Of a stretch of 17,356 bases of DNA, positions 8,288 through 13,851 are shown in pieces. Position 1 is the stretch's first letter, and the number at the start of each line of letters is the position of its first letter. Both the position numbers and the translations under genes were made by a program. This stretch comes from a bacterium (lineage in GTDB: Bacteria; Cyanobacteriota; Vampirovibrionia; Gastranaerophilales; Gastranaerophilaceae). The notes beneath the pieces were generated by a model. It saw nothing but the letters and a program-made list of their open reading frames with translations. It ran no database searches and was not told where the DNA came from. The stretch lies in contig JAFSWA010000054.1 of NCBI GenBank assembly GCA_017444705.1, forward strand, positions 1-17,356, read 5' to 3'.

Positions 8288-8854
8288 TTAATATTTTATG
8301 TATAAATCTTTGTATAAATTCAAATCGAGATTACCATATATTAATTTCATAGTTTCGTTGTCGTTAGGGCGAATTTCGGCAAATTGTATTGATTCTGATT
8401 TAAAATCGTCTTTTGTCTGATTCATTTTTAATTTGGCACAAACTTTTCTGCCCTGAGTTAAAACAATATAGTGATTTTTGTCACTTTCCATATAATTTAA
8501 TTTGTAGTATCCTGCGGGGATATAATCACCTTCGTAAGAAGTAAAATCGGCAGGGAAAAGCAGTATCGGAGAATGATTTGCAATATCATTCAGAATTGAC
8601 ATATCATTTAGAGAATCTCTGCTTTCATTAGCTTCAAATTCATATTTTTTCGGTTTTTTCTTTTTTTCATATTTTTTCATGACCCTCTCAAATTCTTCAT
8701 CGGTTATTGATTGTTGATTTGTTCTCCAAGAACGGTCAAAATCAAGCATATCACTCCATTCGTCAGCTCCGGAATCATCGGCAAAAACGAAATTTGAACC
8801 CGTAAAAAGTCCCGCAATAATAATTATGAAAGAATATATTAAAAATCTTTTCAT
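8288..8854 (-). CDS. Secreted protein of unknown function (188 aa)
   Basis: I do not recognise a family. The protein starts with a clear Sec signal peptide: MKR, a hydrophobic core (residues 4-16) and a likely signal peptidase I cut at FVFA|DD near residue 25. No lipobox cysteine is present. The mature part opens with an acidic, Trp-containing stretch, then a basic segment (about 59-71, KKYEKKKKPKKYEF). A compact, probably beta-rich domain follows from about 95 to the end (ILLFPADFTSYEGDYIPAGY and onward), rich in Tyr and Asp. It is probably periplasmic or outer-membrane associated. The ATG has no Shine-Dalgarno sequence but has TAAAAT at exactly -12 to -7, suggesting a leaderless mRNA. It converges on the phosphate transporter (42-base gap) and lies 63 bases after the receiver gene. 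Confidence 0.8.
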   Translation of the reverse strand: MKRFLIYSFIIIIAGLFTGSNFVFADDSGADEWSDMLDFDRSWRTNQQSITDEEFERVMKKYEKKKKPKKYEFEANESRDSLNDMSILNDIANHSPILLFPADFTSYEGDYIPAGYYKLNYMESDKNHYIVLTQGRKVCAKLKMNQTKDDFKSESIQFAEIRPNDNETMKLIYGNLDLNLYKDLYIKY

Positions 8855-8860
8855 ACTATT

Positions 8861-8888
8861 ATTTTAATGATTTTATTTGCAAAGTAAA
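8861..8888 (-). promoter_or_regulatory. Probable promoter of the secreted-protein gene, placing the start site at its ATG
   Basis: On the minus strand TAAAAT (complement of 8861-8866) lies at -12 to -7 relative to the ATG. TTTACT (complement of 8883-8888) sits 16 bases further upstream as a partial -35 match. A start 7 bases after the -10 box falls on the A of the ATG. No purine-rich ribosome site is present upstream. Confidence 0.45.
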
Positions 8889-8917
8889 TGTTATTTTGAA
8901 AAAATCCTTTTAAGAGA

Positions 8918-9310
8918 TTAGGAAATATTTATTTCGGATAATTTATTTTCATAAACAGAAATATCCGAAACGATAAGTCTTTTTGAAAAATAATCTACAC
9001 TATATGAATTTGCAATTTGTTCTATATTGAGCGTTGAAGAAATGATGAGAATCTTTTGGTTTGGTTTTAGGGCTTGAATCTCTTTTATAAGCCATTCACC
9101 GGCATATAGAGGCTCAAAATCCGATTCCATTTGCAAATCTGTTATCACAAGATTAAATGGGTTTTCAAGATATTCTTCTTTGAAAATATTAAGAGCTTCA
9201 AAAGCGGAGTTTGCACAGACAATATCTGCGTCTTTACCGAATATGTCCGTTAGGATAAAGGTGTGTGTACTTAACCAGTCAAAACTGTCATCTGCCGCTA
9301 AAATTCTCAT
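8918..9310 (-). CDS. Stand-alone response-regulator receiver domain protein (130 aa)
   Basis: The protein is a single CheY-like receiver domain with no output domain. The acidic pocket is Asp7-Asp8 (LAADDS), and the phospho-acceptor is Asp58 in LVITDLQM. The conserved Ser/Thr follows beta-4 (LIISST, around 91-93), and the conserved Lys is probably Lys110 (YFSKR). All the residues needed for phosphorylation seem present. It probably acts through protein-protein contact, as CheY or Spo0F do. Its ATG directly follows the stop of the HEAT-repeat gene (TAAATG), with a G-rich ribosome site (GGGGG). The two are therefore one operon and plausibly functional partners. No histidine kinase is in the window. 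Confidence 0.85.
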   Translation of the reverse strand: MRILAADDSFDWLSTHTFILTDIFGKDADIVCANSAFEALNIFKEEYLENPFNLVITDLQMESDFEPLYAGEWLIKEIQALKPNQKILIISSTLNIEQIANSYSVDYFSKRLIVSDISVYENKLSEINIS

Positions 9311-10054
9311 TTATACCCCCGTTTGCCTTTTTACGAAATAATTTTCGTCATTTGTCAATTTCTTTTTAATATCATAAAATTCTTTAATCGGCAACAAATT
9401 TACAATTTGTGCGATTTTTTCTCTTATTGTATATTCTTCAATGTCGCATAAATTATAGAGTATTTTTATAAAATTCGGATTAATTTTTTCATCTTCAAAT
9501 AAAACATGTTTATCTGCTTTTATGAGTTCTTTAATGCTTTCAAGCGACCAATATATTTTAAAACATTTTTTTGTAAATATATGTTCCTGAGCTTTTCCTC
9601 TGCGTGGTTTATTCGCTATCTCATCATATAATTCCGTAATTTTTTGAAGAAGACTTTTAAAAATATATATTTTGTTATCAAAATAGTCAAGAGTTTGCAG
9701 AATAAATCTTACAACATTAGGGTTTACGTCGTTTAATGATTTAATTACTACATTGAGAGTTTCTGTTTTTTGAAAATAATCTTTGTAATTTCTAATAAGT
9801 GTACATAATTTGTAGGCACTCAATTCACGAATCGGACCTGACTGGTTTGTTAAATTAAAAATAAGAAGTTCGGCAATTTCTGTATCAATTTCGTAAATTT
9901 TTATAATAGCGGCTGATTTTATTATATCATCATCTGATTTCAGAGCTTTTTTTATCTCTGAAACCGAAAAATCTCTGTTTATACATTCGTAAGCTTTTTG
10001 TGAATAATCAACCATATACTTTAATATAGCATAATTGTCGGATAATTTATACAA
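9311..10054 (-). CDS. HEAT-repeat-like helical scaffold protein (247 aa)
   Basis: The sequence is nearly all alpha-helical with consecutive HEAT/armadillo-like pairs. Examples are around 30-57 (SEIKKALKSDDDIIKSAAI), 58-90 (TNQSGPIRELSAYKLCTLI) and 101-125 (VIKSLNDVNPNVVRFILQTL). A further degenerate pair lies at about 208-240 (EYTIREKIAQIVNLLPI). Such repeats act as protein-binding scaffolds; no catalytic motif or membrane segment is seen. It shares an operon with the receiver gene, so it could be the receiver's interaction partner (inference). The 247-residue form starts at TTG (10054-10052). An ATG at 10015-10013 would give 234 residues (MVDYSQK). Neither has a convincing Shine-Dalgarno sequence, so the start is open. 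TATACAAT in the minus strand just upstream of the TTG could be a -10 box. Confidence 0.75.
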   Translation of the reverse strand: MYKLSDNYAILKYMVDYSQKAYECINRDFSVSEIKKALKSDDDIIKSAAIIKIYEIDTEIAELLIFNLTNQSGPIRELSAYKLCTLIRNYKDYFQKTETLNVVIKSLNDVNPNVVRFILQTLDYFDNKIYIFKSLLQKITELYDEIANKPRRGKAQEHIFTKKCFKIYWSLESIKELIKADKHVLFEDEKINPNFIKILYNLCDIEEYTIREKIAQIVNLLPIKEFYDIKKKLTNDENYFVKRQTGV

Positions 10055-10087
10055 AAATATTGTATAAAATTTTTGTGTAAGAAGGAG
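10048..10087. promoter_or_regulatory. Divergent promoter region with an inverted repeat, between the HEAT gene and the 54-aa gene
   Basis: ACAAAAAT (10051-10058) and ATTTTTGT (10069-10076) form an 8-bp inverted repeat around ATTGTATAAA. On the plus strand TATAAA (10063-10068) could be the -10 box of the small gene. On the minus strand TATACAAT in the same bases could serve the HEAT gene. A regulator binding here could control both directions. The -35 boxes are weak. AAGGAG at 10082-10087 is the ribosome site of the 54-aa gene. Confidence 0.35.
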
Positions 10088-10096
10088 AGTGTTAAT

Positions 10097-10261
10097 ATGA
10101 ATGAAGTATTAAATTTTTTTCAGGATTTTATATCGTCAGAACTGAGCAGTCAAAAACCCGTCGGTTTATCCGGATTCAAACACCCTATAAAACAAAGAGG
10201 AATAAAGAAGCCTCATAAAAAAGAAGAAGTGAAAATCTCTGACCTTTTAAGGCGAAAATAG
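10097..10261 (+). CDS. Small basic protein of unknown function (54 aa)
   Basis: The ATG at 10097 is chosen over an upstream in-frame GTG (10073) because AAGGAG lies at 10082-10087, 9 bases before the ATG and downstream of the GTG. The protein starts with a short amphipathic helix (MNEVLNFFQDFISSEL), then a Gly/Pro-containing linker. Its tail is strongly basic (KQRGIKKPHKKEEVKISDLL, then RRK). There is no membrane segment or signal peptide. A perfect-stem terminator follows 12 bases after the stop, so it is its own transcription unit. The strong ribosome site, terminator and isolated promoter support a real gene. I cannot name a family. The basic tail could bind RNA or DNA or a ribosome, but that is a guess. 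Confidence 0.68.
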   Translation: MNEVLNFFQDFISSELSSQKPVGLSGFKHPIKQRGIKKPHKKEEVKISDLLRRK

Positions 10262-10273
10262 TTTTAACAGAAA

Positions 10274-10304
10274 GGGCGGATAAAATTTTATCCGCTCCGT
10301 TTTT
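10274..10304 (+). terminator. Rho-independent terminator after the 54-aa gene
   Basis: GCGGATAAAA and TTTTATCCGC (10276-10295) form a perfect 20-bp palindrome, folding as an 8-bp stem with an AATT loop. G10275-T10296-type pairs can extend it, and five Ts follow at 10300-10304 after TCCG. It separates the small gene from the ACP operon. Confidence 0.8.
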
Positions 10305-10369
10305 GCGAATTATTGAAGCTATTACCTTAAAAATAATTCTGTTGGTAAATTAAAATCAGTTAATAAAAA

Positions 10370-10407
10370 TTAACAATAAAACAGAGTTTTTCTGTTAAAA
10401 TGTAGAC
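10370..10407 (+). promoter_or_regulatory. Probable promoter of the ACP/exporter operon, consistent with a leaderless start
   Basis: TAAAAT at 10396-10401 lies at exactly -12 to -7 from the ATG at 10408, so a start 7 bases downstream falls on the ATG itself. There is no Shine-Dalgarno sequence before this ATG. TTAACA (10370-10375) resembles a -35 box, but the 20-base spacer is too long to be ideal. An inverted repeat AACAGA/TCTGTT (10380-10385 and 10391-10396) sits between the boxes and could be an operator. Confidence 0.45.
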
Positions 10408-10665
10408 ATGGAATTAGAAGAACAGATAAAAAGGATTATAATTAATTCGTTGGAGTTAGAGGATATTACTGTTGATGATATTGTTGACGATGAGCCTTTG
10501 TTTAATGACGGATTAGGGCTTGATTCTATTGATGCCTTGGAACTCGGCATGGCATTAAAAAAGCATTTTAATCTAAAACTCAGCAGTAATAAAGAAGAAA
10601 ACAGACAGTATTTTTATTCTGTTAAAACAATCGCTGATTTTATAAGGACACAGCAAAATGGGTAA
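10408..10665 (+). CDS. Acyl carrier protein, first of a tandem pair (85 aa)
   Basis: This is a small acidic ACP with the phosphopantetheine attachment motif GLGLDSIDALELGMAL; the modified serine is Ser40. Length (85) and the acidic helix II are typical. It is the first gene of a seven-gene overlapped operon whose order matches the ACP-ACP-COG4648 start seen in aryl-polyene and related clusters. It is unlikely to be the housekeeping fatty-acid ACP, which usually sits beside fabF or fabG and has a different motif context. In the pathway it should carry the acid activated by the downstream ligase or the growing chain. The ATG lacks a ribosome site and appears leaderless. It overlaps the next ACP by 8 bases (ATGGGTAA). 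Confidence 0.92.
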   Translation: MELEEQIKRIIINSLELEDITVDDIVDDEPLFNDGLGLDSIDALELGMALKKHFNLKLSSNKEENRQYFYSVKTIADFIRTQQNG

Positions 10666-10909
10666 AAAATATTCAAAAGAACAGATTTTTGATAAACTTG
10701 TTGAAATTTTGTCAGAGGAATTTGAAATTGATAAAGATTCAATAACTTCCGAAGCAAATCTTTTTACCGATTTGGAAATGGACAGCATTGATGCGGTTGA
10801 TTTGGCGGTAAGGCTGCAACAGTATTCGGAAAAAAGAATTTCTCCCGAAGAATTTAAGCAAATAAGAACCATAAATGATGTTGTAGAGGCTATTTACAGT
10901 ATTTTATAG
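10658..10909 (+). CDS. Acyl carrier protein, second of a tandem pair (83 aa)
   Basis: This second ACP has the attachment motif LEMDSIDAVDLAVRL with Ser43. It differs clearly from the first copy outside the motif, so the two are not a recent duplication. Two distinct ACPs in tandem are a hallmark of aryl-polyene-type operons. There, one is thought to carry the aromatic starter and chain and the other to feed another step (family knowledge; not provable here). An AAGGA site lies inside the upstream ACP gene about 10 bases before the ATG. The overlap suggests coupled translation and roughly equal amounts of both. Confidence 0.93.
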   Translation: MGKKYSKEQIFDKLVEILSEEFEIDKDSITSEANLFTDLEMDSIDAVDLAVRLQQYSEKRISPEEFKQIRTINDVVEAIYSIL

Positions 10910-10918
10910 GGAACTGTT

Positions 10919-11323
10919 ATGAAAAAGATAAAAACGATTACGCCAATATTAATTTCATTGTGTGTCGTGTTTCTTTTTTGGTTGAAACGTATTGTAGCAC
11001 TTAAATTTTATCCGTGTGTTTCAAATTTTATTATATTTATGATTTTCTTTTCTTCCTTATTTTCAAAAGAAACCATTATTCAAAAGTTTGTAAGAATATC
11101 GGGAGAAAGTCTTGATGAGCCTGTTTTTACTTATACAAAAAATGTTACTTATGTATGGTGTGTATTTCTGTTTTTGAATATGCTCGTTACTATATGGACA
11201 ATATTTTTACCTGATAATATTTGGATTTTGTACAATGGTTTTTTGTCATATTTTTTGACCGGAGTACTTTTTATTACAGAATACATTATTAGAATATTTT
11301 TTAAAAAGAGGCACGGTCTTTGA
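10919..11323 (+). CDS. COG4648-type small integral membrane protein (134 aa)
   Basis: The protein has four hydrophobic segments, about 7-25, 31-49, 76-97 and 99-127. The stretch YTKNVTYVWCVFLFLN at 72-87 is the recognisable signature of the COG4648 family. Members occur in aryl-polyene-type clusters between the ACPs and the AMP-ligase, exactly as here. Their biochemical role is unknown to me; a membrane anchor or adaptor for the ACP/ligase machinery or the exporter is possible. It starts 9 bases after the ACP stop with TAGGGA as ribosome site. It ends in a TGATG overlap with the ligase ATG. Family match is by signature and context. Confidence 0.8.
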   Translation: MKKIKTITPILISLCVVFLFWLKRIVALKFYPCVSNFIIFMIFFSSLFSKETIIQKFVRISGESLDEPVFTYTKNVTYVWCVFLFLNMLVTIWTIFLPDNIWILYNGFLSYFLTGVLFITEYIIRIFFKKRHGL

Positions 11324-12927
11324 TGTTAAAGTATTTTGAAAAATATAAAAATAAAACTGCCGTAATAAACGGAAATGAAATTTATACCTATTATGAAATA
11401 AAAAATCAAATTTCATGGGAAGTTGAAAATTTGAAATCAAAAAAGGAAAATGTTGTTATTTTAAGCGGTGATAATTTCAGTTTTATAATTCAATTTTTTG
11501 CAAGTCTTTATTGTGATAAAAATGTTTATCTTCTTACGGATAAAACAAGATTAAAGGATTTGAAATGTGATTTTGATATATTGGAATCGGCAACCGGAAA
11601 TGAGATAAAAAAATATGATTTTCCCGATATTGATATTAAAAAAGGAGCAGTTAATTTTTTTACATCCGGTTCAACCGGAAAACCGAAAAATATTAAAAAA
11701 TCACTTTTTAACCTTATTAGAGAAGCCCAAGACATTGGTGAAACATTTGAGTTTAAAGATAAAAATTATACCGTAAAATCAACAACTACAATGTGTCATC
11801 TGTTTGGTTTGACTTTTCATCTTATGACCTCATTGTGTAACGGTCTGACAATAGACGTAAAAGAAGTTGCTTACCCTGAAAATGTTGACGGCGATAATAC
11901 AATTCTTGTTTCAACTCCGACGTTTTTGCACTCGGCGGATAAATATAATCTCGATTTTAAGTCTTGTCCAAAATATATTATTTCGGCAGGTTCAAAATTA
12001 GAGGAAAAGGTTTTTGAAAAATTAGAAAAAAACTCAAAAATTACAGAGATATACGGAAGCTCGGAAACAGGGGTTATTGCTTATAAAACGCATTTTTGCA
12101 ATGACTTTAAAATTTTTGATAATGTAAAACTAAAAGTAAATTATGAGAATGTTGAAGTTTTTTCAGATTATGCGTATGGCTTTGAAACAGTTATAAATGA
12201 TAAAATAGAAGTTGAAAACGACAGACTGAAATTTAAACTCAGAACAGACAGAATGTTCAAGATAAATGAAAAAAGAGTTTCTGCTCAGGAATTGGAGAAT
12301 GCACTTAACAAAAATGAATTTGTGCAAGAGAGTTATATTACAAAATCAGAGGATAAACTTGTTTGTCTTTGTGCATTATCTAATAGGGGAAAAGATTATC
12401 TTTTGGAAAATAAAGTTTCCGATTTAACAAAAATTTTAAAACAAAATCTTATGAAAACTTCCGAGATTGTTCCTCAAAGGTGGAAATATACTGATGAAAT
12501 TCCGAAGAATTCTATGGGAAAAATTAACAAGAAACTAATTGAACATCTTTTTAATGTAAATTTGTCAATGCCGGTTATATTAGGTAGAAAGGTTGAGAAA
12601 GAAAATATTAAATACAGGTTACTTATTTATAGTCAGTGTAATTTTTTTAAAGGGCATTTTCCCTCGTTCCAACTTGTCCCAGGTGTTGTACAATTATATT
12701 GGGCAAAGGAATTTGCAAATGCCCATTTTAACCTTGAATTAGGTGCAGGACAGTGGAAAAGAATAAAATTCTCAAATATAATTAAGCCTGACAATATTAT
12801 TAATTTGAGGCTTGAAAAGAATGAAAAAAGCGTATTTTATGAGTATTTTTCGGATGATAAAAAATATGCATCGGGGGTGTTTTTGTGTGAAAATATATTC
12901 AAAGATTTAAGGAGCGGAAACCAATGA
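11323..12927 (+). CDS. AMP-ligase (acyl/aryl-ACP synthetase) fused to a FabA/FabZ-like hotdog domain
   Basis: The ATG at 11323 is preferred over TTG at 11320: it forms a TGATG overlap with the previous stop and has AAGAGG upstream. It gives 534 residues. Residues about 1-410 form an adenylate-forming enzyme, with the P-loop TSGSTGKPK (114-122), YGSSE (244-248) and the hinge region with Asp309. Its C-terminal catalytic Lys is probably Lys400 in PKNSMGKINKK. Residues about 415-530 are a hotdog dehydratase-like domain with FKGHFP (His445) and PGVVQLYW (453-460). In aryl-polyene operons the ligase and this ApeI-like dehydratase are usually two genes; here they are one chain. In FabZ/FabA the residue after PGVLxL is a catalytic Glu or Asp; here it is Tyr459. 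The likely role is loading a carboxylic acid onto an adjacent ACP. No NRPS condensation domain is present. Confidence 0.88.
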   Translation: MLKYFEKYKNKTAVINGNEIYTYYEIKNQISWEVENLKSKKENVVILSGDNFSFIIQFFASLYCDKNVYLLTDKTRLKDLKCDFDILESATGNEIKKYDFPDIDIKKGAVNFFTSGSTGKPKNIKKSLFNLIREAQDIGETFEFKDKNYTVKSTTTMCHLFGLTFHLMTSLCNGLTIDVKEVAYPENVDGDNTILVSTPTFLHSADKYNLDFKSCPKYIISAGSKLEEKVFEKLEKNSKITEIYGSSETGVIAYKTHFCNDFKIFDNVKLKVNYENVEVFSDYAYGFETVINDKIEVENDRLKFKLRTDRMFKINEKRVSAQELENALNKNEFVQESYITKSEDKLVCLCALSNRGKDYLLENKVSDLTKILKQNLMKTSEIVPQRWKYTDEIPKNSMGKINKKLIEHLFNVNLSMPVILGRKVEKENIKYRLLIYSQCNFFKGHFPSFQLVPGVVQLYWAKEFANAHFNLELGAGQWKRIKFSNIIKPDNIINLRLEKNEKSVFYEYFSDDKKYASGVFLCENIFKDLRSGNQ

Positions 12928-13349
12928 GCCTTTTTCAGTCAGAATATAAACTAAAAGTTTCATTTGAAGATTTAGACCCGATGAATATCGTCTGGCACGG
13001 AAATTATATGCGTTATATGGAGCAGGCAAGATGCAATATGTTGTCGGAGTTAAAATATACATATATGGATATTAAGGCTGACGGTTATGCTTATCCTGTT
13101 GCAAAAATGCAGGTTAAATATATAAAACCGGCCTTTTTTAATGATATATTGACCGTTAAAACAGAAGTTATTTCTATTGAACCTACGCTCGATATTAAAT
13201 ATACTATTTTTAATCAGGCAGGCGATAAGATTTTTTCGGCGACAACAATGCAAATAGCTATAAACACAGAAACAAAACAGAGTGTTTATACTCCGCCTAA
13301 TGGGCTTATACAGGCTATGAGAAAGGTTGTGAAAAATGAAAAAATTTAA
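12924..13349 (+). CDS. 4-hydroxybenzoyl-CoA thioesterase (4HBT)-type hotdog thioesterase (141 aa)
   Basis: This is a single hotdog domain of standard length. The active-site signature near the N-terminus is FEDLDPMNIVWHGNYMRYME. Asp18 aligns with the catalytic Asp of the 4HBT family (the second D of DxDP), followed by the usual aromatic and NY residues. Relatives hydrolyse acyl-CoA or acyl-ACP thioesters. In this operon the natural substrate would be the ACP-bound acid or an aborted chain, as a release or proofreading step (inference from context). It overlaps the ligase gene by ATGA and has AAGGAG upstream. It in turn overlaps the LolA-like gene by 14 bases. Confidence 0.9.
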   Translation: MSLFQSEYKLKVSFEDLDPMNIVWHGNYMRYMEQARCNMLSELKYTYMDIKADGYAYPVAKMQVKYIKPAFFNDILTVKTEVISIEPTLDIKYTIFNQAGDKIFSATTMQIAINTETKQSVYTPPNGLIQAMRKVVKNEKI

Positions 13350-13851
13350 CCTTATTATTTTTATTTTTATGTTTTTTTGTAATTTCTGTTATGCAGATGT
13401 TTTTTCAAACCCCGAAAACATTGAAACTATAACTAATCAAATCCCCGAACTAAACAGTATAAAATGCAAATTTAAACAGGAAAAACACTTGCAAAATATT
13501 CAAAAACCGCTTATTTCAGGCGGAGAATTTGAATTCAAAAAGAACGAGGGTGTATATTTCTATACAACATATCCGATTAAATCAACAACAAATTATACAA
13601 ATAAAAATTACAAACAGATAAATGATATTGTAAGCGGAATTTCTGCAAAAAAATATACAAAACTAAAAAAAGAATTTGATTTTTATTATGAAAAAAACGG
13701 TATGAAATGGACACTCGGTTTGAAGCCCAAAAAAGAATCGAAGGCATTTAATTATATTTCTTCAATAAAAATAGAAGGCGACGATTATATACAAAAAATA
13801 GATATTTCACAGACTAACGGAAATAAAACTTTATTATGGTTCTCAAAATAA
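13336..13851 (+). CDS. LolA-like periplasmic lipid/lipoprotein carrier (171 aa)
   Basis: The N-terminus is a Sec signal peptide with a strongly hydrophobic core (residues 5-17) and a likely cut at CYA|DV near residue 20. The mature part has the LolA-fold pattern: KCKFKQEKHL, then PLISGGEFEF and GVYFYTTYPI. This corresponds to the family's F-Q-x-R/K...L-x-S-x-G-x-F...P strands that build the open beta-barrel holding acyl chains. The housekeeping LolA is normally not in such an operon. Aryl-polyene-type clusters carry a dedicated LolA-like protein beside an MMPL exporter, as here. The likely role is carrying the acylated product across the periplasm. It overlaps both neighbours (14 and 16 bases). 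Confidence 0.85.
   Translation: MKKFNLIIFIFMFFCNFCYADVFSNPENIETITNQIPELNSIKCKFKQEKHLQNIQKPLISGGEFEFKKNEGVYFYTTYPIKSTTNYTNKNYKQINDIVSGISAKKYTKLKKEFDFYYEKNGMKWTLGLKPKKESKAFNYISSIKIEGDDYIQKIDISQTNGNKTLLWFSK

Noticed and set aside
10073..10096. GTG start for the small protein, giving 62 residues
   Set aside because: The AAGGAG site at 10082-10087 lies downstream of this GTG and is well spaced for the ATG at 10097. The GTG also overlaps the inverted repeat and presumed promoter.
10573..10872. Minus-strand 99-codon frame opposite the second ACP
   Set aside because: It is antisense to the ACPs, both with clear phosphopantetheine motifs. The protein is serine- and isoleucine-rich with no recognisable pattern.
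11320..11322. TTG start for the ligase fusion
   Set aside because: The next codon is an ATG that forms a TGATG overlap with the upstream stop, the usual coupled-start pattern in this operon.
11323..12927. Reading the AMP-ligase as part of a nonribosomal peptide synthetase
   Set aside because: There is no condensation domain and no fused carrier domain. The C-terminal part is hotdog-like, and the neighbours are stand-alone ACPs and an exporter of the aryl-polyene type.
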